Counted from the first letter of the stretch, positions 36,501-47,917 are shown. The stretch: 64,000 bases of DNA from Hygrophila difformis (GCA_030278955.1 JAOANR010000006.1:13241974-13305973), one strand, 5' to 3'. Notes: a model not told the origin generated them from the sequence alone. Program-made: numbers and translations.

Positions 36501-37321
36501 TTCAAACCCCTAATCTTCCAAGGGCAGCCTGCTACATCACATTCGGACCACAACCTGATTTTGTCATTTTTCGTGAATTTCACATTCCTCTGCTCATTAA
36601 TTGCCAATGACTGGATAGCCATTTTGAGCTCTTTTTTGCAACTGAAAATCATCCCCAAACTCAGTTTCGGATCAAATTTGTTACTTTGATTGAATGTCTG
36701 ACAATTTAATCTGTTGGAGGCCTCATCATCCGATTCTCTAGCGGTGTTGAGGTCTTCATCGCTCTCATTGACACACTCATCTTCATCAGATTCATCAACC
36801 ACATCTACTGTCGAACCAACTCCCTGGGTAACCTTTTCTTTGCCTTTGATTCTTCTTGAAGTGGATGGATTGGAAGCTTCAGCTGGATTAACAAAAACAT
36901 TCTCTATCCAGTCATCAGCCGAGTCCTCACTCTCCCCCATATCATATTCATACCCGGCATCAGAGTCACTAAAATCACTCACACCCACTAAAGAGTCATC
37001 CCCATCACTATCCCCAACAACTTCACCAACATCACCATCTATTGAAGATTTCAGCACAACACATACAGTACATTCCCTCATATTTTGTAATTTCTCACAC
37101 GCCCTAAATACTTGAATATCCTCGGTCAATGATTTTACCCCACTTCTATCCTTCAAGTACAGATTAAAATCTTCCGTTTGATTCTGTTTTCTTGCAAATG
37201 TCCTCATTTCTTCCACACTTAGTAGTTGAATGGGAACATGATCAAACTTACAGATTTTTATTGAACAACCTTGCTCCATGTACACTCCCTCTTGTATCTT
37301 GCCCCCAAAATGAAATGCCAT
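33525..37321 (-). CDS. MULE transposase (MuDR/MURA-like), five exons
   Basis: Exons on the minus strand: 37321-35866, 35771-35726, 35570-34538, 33945-33883, 33785-33525; 952 aa, all phases fit and no stops. Start MAFHFGG follows an acceptor (TTTACAG) and is the usual family start. Order: acidic linker; MudR-type N-terminal DNA-binding domain (FSCKKELKMAI ... CDVAGCPWKI); catalytic DDE core with D in CFDGCWLKG, D in LMSDKQKG (split by intron 1) and E in NNACETFNG; SWIM zinc finger CGC-x8-CIH (CGCRKWQLSGYPCIHAMRA); a basic region RRRLEQGERQGGGQKKPP; CCHC knuckle CKKCLREGHNSKTC; and a polar C-terminus ending in DNGKGL. It cuts and moves the element by binding its terminal repeats. The intact state suggests recent or ongoing activity. 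A 5' untranslated exon probably begins in the right terminal repeat. Confidence 0.9.
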
Positions 37322-37429
37322 GGTCACGCGGTCATTGTCCGGTTCTGTAAAGGCCAACAAAAACCAACCACAATTAGCTTCTGTAAGACAACAATCTGTA
37401 TTTAAACATTGACTCATATATGTAAATTA

Positions 37430-38693
37430 AATTCAGAACATTATTTTTTGCATAAATAAAATATTCTTTTATGGTGGCATAAATAAAGTATTTAAACCAA
37501 TATATAGGTATCATTAACTGTAGTGATTTTATGATGCAGTATGTAAAAACCAGTTTATAGGCTGTGTATATGCTCTCTCGTAATCCACAGCTATTTGAGT
37601 GAACATTATGTAAATTTTGCATCACTTAGTAAAGTAACAACAGAGTGAATTGATGAGGCTATGATACTAAATCTGCTATACTCATGGTAACTCAAACTGG
37701 TGCTCTAAAATAGGATTGAATGAAAGTATAGGTTCTAGTGAAGATTATTTGATGACACCAGAAAGCTGAATTGACCTTAAAATTTCATATTAATCAAGAA
37801 GGTGTGACTTTGGCCTTATCAATTCAATCTTACTGTATTACCATGTTTTCTCCTCGTGTCAATTCAACTTTTTAGCATCCACCCTTCTCAGGTAATCACT
37901 TTTCTATCAATACTTTCATATAGTTATAATTTTTCACTTTTCTCAATGAATTTCACATTTACTCAATAGCTATAACAAGCTGCTCACCGAAAAAAAATAG
38001 CTATAACAAGCTCTTTATTTTCAACTTAATCTGCTTTAATAAGACAAGTCAACACACACAAAAAAAAAAGCCTGAACTCTTTGTGCCCTATCAGACAAGT
38101 CAACAAAAATCCAAAAAAGTCGAACTCCTTGTGCCCTAGTCTGCTGCCAAAAATGCCATAAGCCAACAAACAAAACATGAAAAATAAATAAACAAGTGCA
38201 AAATATGGCCCCATCGAATCTTCTTGTCGGATTTCCTACTACACCATTCAAACATCACAGGGACCACACGTCATTTAATATGCCTTATCTACCTCCCCAA
38301 CTGTATTTTTTAACACTTAGACTTTCAAATGGAATCTCTTACTGAAACATACATTGCACGACAAAAGAGCATACAAGTACAAAAAAATCATTAAATGCAA
38401 CCCAACCGTAACTGTCAAACAAACACATTCTCAAATTACTTCAAGTCACTGAAAACTTACCATAATCCGGAGGGGGAAGGTCAAGTTTATCTTGGGGCCT
38501 CGACTGCAAGCCAACATTCCCCATACGTTTCTTGCCGGGACTCCGACTTTTGTGTCGCGGTGTTGGAGGAAAAAAGTCGATACTTGGGAGATGTGAACTG
38601 TCGTGCGTTGAGCGAGGGAGAATTTTCTGCGTGTGTAGTGCCCGGGAAACCTAATTCATCCATCTTAACCGGGTCGAATATATTAACCTGTAC
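37430..38693 (-). other. Leader region of MULE transposase
   Basis: On the minus strand a donor ATTATG|GTAAGT at about 38460 could join to the acceptor just before the transposase start. A 58-80-codon open frame (MDELGFPGTTH...) lies at 38487-38729 immediately inside the terminal repeat and ends in a stop before the donor. It is either an untranslated exon or an upstream ORF. The rest is AT-rich intron-like sequence. Confidence 0.45.
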
Positions 38694-38912
38694 GAGTTGG
38701 AGTGTGTTATGTGGCATTTGAGCAGCCACGGTGTCTTCCCTTCGTAATTTCTTTTCTAATGCGGTGCCACATTGGCTAATCCTATTTAATTAGAGCCGTT
38801 GGACCAATTTGGCCTATATTAGGGTTTGAAACGGATGTATTGGGCCCAAAAAAAGAAAAAGGATGAATCCGGCCAAATTGAAAACATAAGGGACGATACT
38901 GGCAATTTTTCC
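38694..38912 (-). repeat. MULE right terminal inverted repeat, 219 bp
   Basis: Inverted copy of 30643-30861. The inner end is GAGTTGGAGTGTG and the outer end is TGGCAATTTTTCC. It is near the first exon of the glutaredoxin-DEP gene. Confidence 0.92.
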
Positions 38913-40054
38913 GCATATTTATCAGAGCAGCCACTGACATTAATATTGGCCAAATGCGCGTAATAGAAATTAATATAGAGGATTAATGTTTATAATAATA
39001 GCAATTAGAAGGGGGTGATATGCAATTTATATGCACCCACAGGAAGACTTCCCGCTTTCTCATGTGACTGGTTTCTGAATTTTCCGTTTTCCTGTCAAAA
39101 GGTCGTCGTTTTCCTTCAAATTCACATTTATGCAGTGAACCCTTCCCCCCGTCGGGATTTCCGGACTCCCCTTCACAGACCACAGTACCCTCTTATTGTA
39201 TTAATTCCTGCTCACTTCTCTCGCGGCAGATCTGCATCGGTAAGACTCGCCCTCCGCCCCTTTTCTCTTTATCATTTTGTTGCCCGTTATTTTGCCTGGC
39301 GTAGAAGAAAACCCATTTTGAGTTGAACCCTTTAATGGCACATCTTGTTCGAGATTTGGTTGACTGTGTTTTGTGGGTGTTCTGTTATTTTGTTTTTATA
39401 TTGATTGATGTAGTGTAAGTTGCAGATTATGTCTTGAAATGGGATTTTCTCATCATCCTTTGGCTTTCAATTATTGAGAATGAGATTGTAAGATAGTGTG
39501 TGGCGTGTGCTTACGATTGGACCTGATTCGAGTTGCCTTCACTGAATGATGTGAATGGATTTTGAATCAGAACGATGATGAGGATCTTAGTTTGAAGTGA
39601 CTTCACAAATTGAGGGGTTGGGTAACTGTCTGCCCTTTGCATATGACTTGCAACTCTCGTGCTTTCACTCTGTCTAGACATTTGTTTGTATTCACTGTGC
39701 TGATTAGGATCTTGCAAAACTGCTTCGAGTATTTTTCAATACTAAAGGTGTAAACTGTGGTTTTTTAGGATATACAATTAGCATACGCGGATCATTGATT
39801 GCTGATTTTGTTGAATGATCCCTAGAAGTAACTTTGTTTTCGAACATGTGGAAGTGAAATAATATCTAACCATTTATGATTCATTCATTGACTGAATTTC
39901 AAGATGCACCTAACTTTATGGCGATTCTTCCTCCTTTTCTCAAAGCTTGAAATTTTTTTGATACTTAAGTTTAGGAATATGTAGTGCCTTTATCCATATT
40001 TTGTGATATTCAATTCTGAGCTCTAAACATTTTGCAACAGCTAAATAGAAAATC
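38913..40054 (+). promoter_or_regulatory. Promoter, 5' UTR exon and UTR intron of glutaredoxin-DEP gene
   Basis: A pyrimidine-rich leader around 39110-39239 ends at a good donor (CATCG|GTAAGA). The acceptor TTTTGCAACAG ends at 40040, giving an 801-base 5' UTR intron. Only about 200 bases separate the leader from the MULE end. Confidence 0.6.
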
Positions 40055-42027
40055 ATGGAGAAAGAATCCTCCGACAAGAAAGATGAGCTGAGTATTCCAG
40101 TTACCAGTATTCAAACACAGGAAACTGGAAATGTTAGTACTTCTGACAAGGAAGTGGGAGTTACCTCTGATTTAGGTGAAGGAGATAAGTCCGGTACTCA
40201 AAAGGATGACAAGGAATTGGAGAAACTGTATGAGGAAAAGAAAATGGATGTAAGCGAGAAGAGTGGTGAAACAGTGGGTGGAGAAGGATCCGTTAATATG
40301 GAGGAAGAGATTAGCAGTGCAAATTCTGGGATAACTGACAAGAATTTGGAGGAAGTTTCATATGAAGAGGAAGTAGAACCTGTTTTTGATGGGACTGAGT
40401 TCCCTGAAATGGAAAGTAAGAAGAGTGATTGGCCTGAAAAGGCAGTGGCTCTTTCAAAATTTGTAAAGCAAAAAAGTTTTGGTGCAGTATCTATTGTTCT
40501 GCGTCGCCTTTCTGGGAAAAGTGATGATGGACAAGGTATCGGCGATGAAGATGCAGAATCATCACCGGAAAATGTGAGCAAAGAGTTCTCCCCAAGATCG
40601 GGATGGAACCCTCTCAGCCTTATTGGCCTTTCACATGATTCTGGTAGACAAAATAAACAGTCCACAGAAGAATCAACACCAGTTGCTATAAAGGGGCGAA
40701 TTATCCTGTATACTAAGTTAGGATGCCAGGACTGTAAACATGCACGCACATATCTGCAAAGAAAAGGACTACGATGTGTAGAGATCAATATTGATGTATA
40801 CCCAATGAGAAAATTAGAGCTGGAAAAGATTGCTGGGTCTGCTGCTGTTCCTAAAGTGTTTTTCAATGAAGTTCTGATTGGCGGGTTGAGTGAACTGAAA
40901 AACTTAGAGGAGTCTGGTAAACTTGTTGATAAGATTGATTTTGTTGTCAATGAAGCAGCTTCCTATGAAGCCCCTCTACCACCTCTGCCTGGTGAAGATG
41001 ATCTGTCAAGTAGTGGAGCTGTTGATGAGCTTGCTCTTGTTGTTAGGAAAATGAAAGAATCAATATCTGTAAAAGACCGATTTTACAAAATGCGCAGGTT
41101 CGTAAACTGTTTTCTAGGGTCAGAAGCTGTGGATTTCTTGTCTGAAGATCAGTACTTGGAGAGGGAAGATGTAAGTTGCTTGTTAGTTTTTATATTCAGC
41201 TGATTTATGATTTCTTTCTTTGGCTTTATCAAATTAAATTATATCATTGAAGAGCGTATTCAAGAAGAAACTAGTTGAATGGCTTGTTTCAATTTCTATG
41301 GTGCAATATGATTCCAAATATTTGTATCTTATGACATTTACAAGTTACATCCTAATATGGCATGGGAAAAGGTGAGACATGTATTAAAGGAATTTATGTT
41401 GCTTCTCGTTAATCACTCTGGGAAGTAATGTCTGTATGTGGATGTAGCTTATCCTGTTTTATATCTGTTCTGACTTGTTCAAATGGCTTGGAATAGGCTG
41501 TTGAGTTTGGCAGAAATCTTGCCAACAAATTCTTCTTCCAACATGTCATTCAGTGAGTTCTCAGCTTCTCTTCTTTACACGTATTAGTTGTCTTATACGT
41601 ACTTACTTTGATTTTTTCTCATAATATGATATGTTCTATTTTATTATAATTAAAAAAAAAAAAAAAAAACTCTCACTGCTTTTTCATTAGTACAATATGA
41701 GTAAATATTTTCCCTTTGATACTACCAGCGAGAATGTATTTGAAGATGGGCATGACTTGTATCGTTTCTTGGATGATGATCCTATGATCTCTCAATGCCA
41801 AAACATCCCAAGGGGCATTAGTGAAGTGAAGCCAAAACCTATTGCAGAAATTTCGTCAAGGCTTAGAAATTTGTCACAGGCAATGATAGAAGCTTACACT
41901 TTTGACGATGGAAGGCGAGTGGATTACAAGAGCATCCAAGGGAGTGAAGAGTTTTCAAGGTAAATTCAAACATTTTGAAAGTTAAACAATAAGAATGAAA
42001 GAGAGCCCTTGGCCAAATGTGTGTGTG

Positions 42028-42090
<63 letters not shown>

Positions 42091-44900
42091 TGGAAATGGG
42101 AGATAGCATGCTGCTTGCTGCTATTCCTCCATTGTTTTGCTTGGAATTAATTTTTGAGTCCCATTTATAGGTACTTGAGGATAGTTCAGGAACTTCAGCG
42201 AGTAGACTTCCATGAAATGCCTAGAGAAGAGAAGCTATCCTTCTTCATTAATCTTTACAATATGATGGCCATTCATGCAATACTGGTGTGGGGTCACCCT
42301 ACTGGCGCATTAGAGAGGAGAAGACTTTTCGGAGACTTCAAATATGTTATTGGTGGGTCAGCATATTCTCTCTCCGCAATTTATAATGGCATTTTGAGGG
42401 GTAATCAGAGACCGCCGTACAATCTCACCAAGCCATTTGGAATGAAAGATAAACGAGTGGAGGTAACATAGCTTCCATGATTTCTTTATGTATTCTTTTA
42501 AGTATTCTGTTGAAACTGTTTCATTGCGTGTTGCCAGTGGAATATACCTCACAAAAATAGAGTTAACATTGTTGAAATTAATCATTACTAGGATATATTT
42601 ACTGTAGAAATCTATCGACTTTGTTAATATTTAGTGCATCTGTCTTTTCCACTCCCCATGCTAAAAATTTGGATTCATGTTCAGTTTGGAAGAATTAACT
42701 AGCCCTTTCTTAGTCTTGCTATGATTTGACTTCTCAATGGACCTTTTCAAAGCATGAGATCTGTTATCAATTCATTTGGTTTCCCATTTATATGCATGCA
42801 TGTATTTATATAAGAGTATATATAAATATGTACTCTGCGTGTATGTATGTGTTGACATATGTCTTCCCACAAATGCAGAAAACTGTGCCCAATGTTGTAG
42901 ACTTCATACAGTATTTTATCTCGATGGATTTTCAAAATAATCATGCATGATGCAGATGACCTGCCATGGGAAATTCAGATGCCCCACACAAGATAATCAT
43001 TTTTCAAAATTATTTGAGTCTTTTCTACACATCTTCCATAGTTCTATGTTCTGAACCAAGCACCAAGGACTGAGTAAACTCTCTCCTGTATAGATTTGGT
43101 GTGCTTATGTACTGCCCATTTGATTTCTACTATTTTTGTTCTGAGACAAGTTCCCTAAACATGACATTCGGAATCCCTTTATCACGCTCTTCATTCAAAA
43201 CCATATTAGAAGTAGGTCAGGTCCACACACATAGCAATGAAACTAAACTCTTATACTGCCATCTTGTTCTTCGACGATGACTTGATACTGTTTGCTAGTA
43301 TTTTCTGTGGCTTGTATAAGTTTGCTTTACATAGCTTGATTCACTCCTAAAACAATTTTTCATGATTGTATTGAGTAGCCTGGATGATATTTCTAAGTAT
43401 TGATCCCCTTTGCCCCCTCCTCATACTAGGTAGCTCTTCCATATCCAGAGCCTCTTGTTCATTTTGCACTGGTTTCTGGTACCCAATCTGGGCCTGCCCT
43501 TCGATGCTACTCACCTGGTAGCATAGACAAAGAATTGGCTGATGCTGCTCGTCATTTTCTGAGAAACGGGGGACTCTGTGTGGATCTGGTCACTAATGTT
43601 GCATATGTCAGTGAAATTCTGAAATGGTAAGATTGACAATGTTTTTCTATGTTCATATTTAGATGTGCTGCTCGACGTCATGATTCATGAGGCAAACAAA
43701 ATGAATGTCTGCTTTTGCCTTTGGCTCTGCAAAATAAATTTTGGTTTGACGTCCTGCATACCAAGCATGAATCCATGACATAGGGATGAATTCTTGAGTC
43801 TCGGCGTACTGGTTTAAGCATGCAATTCTTTTCACATTGATTAAAATATTTACTTCCCGCTTGCTAAAGTAGTTCCTACTAAAAAAAAGAGAGAGAAATT
43901 TTTTGGCGTAGTGAAATGCATCACTTTGGTACTAAGTTATTTTAGTAGAGAGATGCTCCTAAGAGGGTTGTTGGAGGAATGAATATAAATCTTGAATAAT
44001 GTATCCACCTATCAGCTTCCGCGGAAGCAAGATGGTCATTTAATAATGGTTTTATTATGTGTATCCGTAGATGACTCGATGCCATGTTTTGATTAATTTT
44101 AGAGGAGAGTTAATCTTGATCAAGTACAATCATGGCATATAACTAACTAATGTTACAGGAGAGTTAGTCTTGATCATGGGCAACAGTGGGGCATTTGCAA
44201 AGAAAACCATGTGGCTCTAATATATAATAAAGTAGTAGTTGTTTAATAGCAGTAATATATAGACAATTAAGCTGCTCGAGAAATATATTCTTAACATTAG
44301 GTGATTTGATTGTTCCTTCTACATTGAAATACTTGAGTTGATATAGTCGATGATAGCATTTCCATTTGAGGCCCATTCCCTGAAATCTAGATTAATGAGA
44401 ACATTTTCTCTAGTACTGCTGATCTTGCATTCTCCGTTGTGTTGTTACGTTTACGTACAATACGATTATTCCCATCAGTGTCATTTACCTGTGCATATAT
44501 TGAAACAATAAAATTGTCTGCATCGGTGCATCTTTTCCTTTCTTATTTTTTCAAACCAGCTCTTGCATCACCTGTTACATTTAAAAGGAAATCAGGTTGT
44601 TTACTGTGTCATTCTGAATTTAAATTCCTGCATGTTGGTGGATATCGAGTGGAGACTGTGTGAACCTTGTGCTGCTGTGCATTATCCATACTGAAAGAAA
44701 AACTAAACTAATGCTGCTGTAACTTACTCTATATTCCAATAATCAGGTACAGTGTCGATTTTGGGAAGAACGAAGTGGAAGTTTTGAAGCATGCTGCAAA
44801 CTACCTGGAGGCCTCCGATTCCCAGACCTTGCTGGAGTTGCTGTCAAACACTCAGTTGAAACTGATTTACCTGCCTTATGATTGGGGACTCAATGAATAA
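40055..44900 (+). CDS. Glutaredoxin-DEP-DUF547 domain protein
   Basis: Exons: 40055-41170, 41497-41552, 41729-41959, 42171-42462, 43430-43626, 44747-44900; 681 aa, phases consistent. An acidic, disordered N-terminus (to about residue 210) is followed by a glutaredoxin fold (GRIILYTKLGCQDCKHARTY, CxxC near residues 224-227; AAVPKVFFNEVLIGG), a DEP domain (about 325-415, LGSEAVDFL, NVFEDGHDLYRFLDDDP) and DUF547 (about 468-650, FFINLYNMMAIHAI, PLVHFALVSG, YLPYDWG at the end). This three-domain plan is a known plant family; the CxxC suggests thiol-disulfide chemistry, and the cellular role is not established to my knowledge. For exon 3 the first AG (after CATTAG) would bring an in-frame stop, so I use TACCAG|CGAGAATG. 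A GA microsatellite lies 82 bases before exon 4. Confidence 0.92.
42031..42088. repeat. (GA)29 microsatellite in glutaredoxin-DEP intron
   Basis: A perfect 58-base GA array in intron 3, 82 bases upstream of the exon 4 acceptor. Confidence 0.95.
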
Positions 44901-45145
44901 TAGCCATTAAGCCCCCTCTTCCTTCTTCTTTAACATGCATATATAGTCACTTGTGCTTGTTCTTGAAAACCCAATCTTGCCTATAATGGAAGTTCATGTA
45001 ATGTTGGGAGAGAGGACTAGTCAAATGACATTGTGGAAGAATTGGTTTATTTGGTACTATTCATTGGAATGTTTGAGCTGGATGGTTATAGAATTTCCTC
45101 TGTGCGAAATGAGAAAGGTATATAGAGATCACACCCAATATGTCA

Positions 45146-45180
45146 CACATAATTAAATAAAAAAATTATTTAATTATGTG
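45146..45180. repeat. Perfect 15-bp inverted repeat (hairpin)
   Basis: CACATAATTAAATAA and its complement are separated by AAAAA. The hairpin lies 246 bases after the glutaredoxin-DEP stop codon and is bracketed by two copies of TATATAGAGATCA, so it could be a small foldback insertion or part of the 3' end region. Confidence 0.8.
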
Positions 45181-46007
45181 GGTTATAGTATATAGAGATC
45201 AAAATGGAAGAATTTAGTGTGGGACTTGAAGAACTAGAAGAATGAAGACTCAAAACAAAAGGGCATAACCTAGTCAAGAAACTTCATTCAAAAACTTAAA
45301 TTCTACTATATATTATTTCTAACTCTTTCCATGAATCCAGGGATAACTTTAACTCTTGGACATGTCTCACATTCTATATATGCCTGTCGGTATATACATA
45401 TATATATATACTAATTAAAATAATATTATTAATTTAAGTTTTTTAGGATTACTATTTTATTATATTATTTACAAAAAATAATAAGTAATAATGATGTGCT
45501 AGGTGTTTTAGGAAGAAAATTCTAAATTTGAGTTAGTTTTATTGTAAGTAACAAAAACGGTGAAATCATCCTATCCCAGAAATTGCAATAACAAAGAAAT
45601 TGTGATTATTTTTCGATCTTTTTATATATAGTTTCATGAAGATAATTAATTCCGTCGGTTGTGATCAGACTTTATTAAAAATGGGTTTCTAATCACATTT
45701 ATCGGGCCCTCCTATCTCTTTTTTCTCCGAGATCTTAGGTTCTGAAAATAGGATGATGAGTTATTAAATGATGAAAAAAAAAAAACTTAAGATGTCGATC
45801 AGAAAATAAAGATAAGAGCAACCTTCTCCGATCCATAAGTCATAACACATGCATCATCATATCCATACTCTCACCCGATTCATAAGTCATACTCTCCTAT
45901 CTCTACCTGTAACTCCCTTTTGTCATTTCATTTTGATGGGTTTTTATTATTGTTGATCTCTAAATAAATTCATATGTCCGACTATTTATATGATAACCTT
46001 TTTTGAT
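45181..46007. other. AT-rich intergenic sequence
   Basis: No gene is seen. Confidence 0.4.
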
Positions 46008-46345
46008 GGAGCTTGAGAGGATGTTCCTTTTCCTCAAGGCTTGATATTTCTCATGTTTCATACACACTACTTAATTAACAAGCTAAGTTTGGATGTGGAG
46101 TACTTTATATACGTATTTATATCCTTAATTATCCATATTTTATGCTTTGTCATAATTAATATTTAAACTCTAATCTAAACTTGTTGCAACATCTAAGCAG
46201 CACTAGTAAATCGTGGAGAAAGAATCATTTGACAAACCCAAATACCGGTTTTGAAGAACGAGAAAGTGGAAAGGAAAGGGCAACTGATGACAAGAAGTGG
46301 GAGGAAGATGAAGAAGAAGGAAATGGGATTGGACCATTTGTATGA
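46008..46345 (+). pseudogene. Decayed partial copy of glutaredoxin-DEP gene 5' end
   Basis: Aligns by eye with about 39920-40240 of the neighbouring gene, covering the end of the 5' UTR intron, its acceptor and the start of the coding exon. Shared words include CTCAAxGCTTGA, TTATCCATATTTT, TTGCAACA, and TGGAGAAAGAATC followed by GACAA. The start codon is GTG instead of ATG and the similarity fades after about 100 coding bases. It looks like an old truncated tandem duplicate. Confidence 0.65.
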
Positions 46346-46439
46346 AGTATGAACGATTGTCCAACCATAACACTTCTAATTTGCTCTATATGAAATACTA
46401 TTAAATATATACAGTACGTAAACGTGAAACATGCATATA

Positions 46440-46702
46440 CTTCCTCCGTTCTTGAATGTTTTTGACAAACCAACTTTTCACGCAGTCCAATGCACATTTA
46501 AAAGCATTAATAACTCAAGTTCATCACAGGTAAAAATTCTAAAAGTTCGATATTTTAAAAACTACACGACGAGACGAATCTGATAAGATCTCACTTGACT
46601 ATATATATTTTAACTTGTATAGCTATGATAAATTTTTTAGTAAAAGTCTGTATGTGAATAGTAATATTTTCAAATGTAAAAAACATTAAAGAACGGAGGA
46701 AG
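46440..46702 (+). mobile_element. Stowaway-like MITE, complete
   Basis: 263 bp with inverted termini CTTCCTCCGTTCTT and AAAGAACGGAGGAAG, flanked by TA on both sides. The family interior motif GAGACGAATCTGATAAGATC is present. Confidence 0.88.
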
Positions 46703-47230
46703 TAATATATACTACTAGTTTGTAAGCTGTAACAATAGATCTATCTTAGTATCTTATAAAATTGAATAGTGTTCTATAATTATTTTACAAGCTGCAAGCA
46801 TGACAAAATCATTCCATTTATTTATTATCGTGAGATGTAGGCAGCCCAGCCCGGAAGCCAAAGAATATACATAAATCAAATACTTCGTGTATCAACACGT
46901 TTTAGTTATGATATTTAGGTAACACACTTTTTACGGAGTATTATTATACCGTAACAGAAACAGATAATGATAATACGTAATTATGTATGGCGTATGCGTC
47001 ACCTGACGCTTTTAGCAAAGAAGATACACGTCATCACTATTCAGCTAGCGACTTCCAGTTGCACAATTGGACTTGAATTCCACAAAAAGGGCATTTTTCT
47101 TCCTATGGTAAAGGGCTAAAGTCGGCGTGGCGCTTCCACAACCGTCAAAGCGGCCAAACCGATTTGGGATTTCTCAAACGAGTTTTTGCCTTGCTCTCCA
47201 AGTTCACGTAAATCTCTCCTTCTCTACCCT
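46703..47230. other. Spacer and upstream region of small gene
   Basis: No gene is seen. It contains a TTCACG word close to the TATA box of the next gene. Confidence 0.4.
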
Positions 47231-47239
47231 CTATATAAG
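47231..47239 (+). promoter_or_regulatory. TATA box of small gene
   Basis: CTATATAAG lies 88 bases upstream of the ATG at 47319 and follows a CT-rich stretch. Confidence 0.7.
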
Positions 47240-47318
47240 TATATACTAATGATTTAGAAACTCGATCTAATTAAATCTACCTGATTCCTAATCCGATTCT
47301 TCTGATTGATTTGGAGTG

Positions 47319-47564
47319 ATGTCGACGGCGGTTTCTGGTCTGGCGGAAATTTATGTGATGCGCAAGATGCACAAGGAGAAGATGAAATCGTCCTCGCCGC
47401 CTCCGTTCCCTGCTGCTGCAGCCTATTGTGAAGGGGATCAATGTGGCGACGACGATGATAATTGGAGTGGGAAGCGGAAAAGCACTAGTGCGAATTCGGG
47501 TAATTGCGGTTGCTTTTCTATACTGATGTTTCGAAAAATTCATCCTAGGCCTACTCCTCCTTGA
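47319..47564 (+). CDS. Small plant-specific protein, unknown function
   Basis: 81 aa, no intron. Begins MSTAVSGLAEIYVMRKMHKE and ends with a Cys-containing GNCGCFSILMFRKIHPRP. The combination of a conserved-looking N-terminal helix (SGLAE-YVMRK-HKEKMK), an acidic middle (DDDDN) and a GCFS/KIHP tail recalls a family of small uncharacterised plant proteins, but I cannot name it. A TATA box at the right distance, a clean start and a codon-biased frame support that it is real. No signal peptide or membrane segment is evident. Confidence 0.72.
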   Translation: MSTAVSGLAEIYVMRKMHKEKMKSSSPPPFPAAAAYCEGDQCGDDDDNWSGKRKSTSANSGNCGCFSILMFRKIHPRPTPP

Positions 47565-47917
47565 TCATTGAAATCCAATCCGGTAACGCGAAATACTCGT
47601 CGGAATTTGATGAATCGGATGGAGGATATTGTTTGAATAATTGATTCGATTATGTGTTCATGATCCCCTCTCCACTTTATCACTGCTCTCATAAGATAAG
47701 ATCCCCACGCATAGTGCATACCCTAGCTAGCAGCTACTAGTTTACGGTGCCGTTGGTCTTCCGTCTTCGTCTGATTGCGTGATGGGATGGAAATTGGTTT
47801 CTGGAAACCGCCATGCATGTACTTTTTCATGATTGAATGAAATCTTCATATACACATCTTTTTTTAAAAAAATAAAATAAAAAATAATCTTATGTTTGTG
47901 CTTGTATATGTATTACT

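Larger units (their letters stand above)
30643..38912 (-). mobile_element. Autonomous-type Mutator-like element (MULE), 8.3 kb
   Basis: Two inverted repeats of 219 bp bound an interval with an intact MULE transposase gene (minus strand, from the right end) and a chimeric gene (plus strand, from the left end). The two genes are convergent and each starts about 100-1400 bases inside a terminal repeat, as in maize MuDR. The termini read GGAAAAATTGCCA on both ends. The outer flanks (30634-30642 and 38913-38921) do not show a clean 9-bp duplication, so the target duplication has decayed or the boundary is off by a few bases. Confidence 0.93.

Noticed and set aside
40198..40950. 250-codon minus-strand frame
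   Set aside because: Shadow of the first coding exon of the glutaredoxin-DEP gene; Ser/Leu-rich with no domain.
42031..42088. CRISPR-like short repeats
   Set aside because: Simple dinucleotide array without spacers; plant nuclear DNA.
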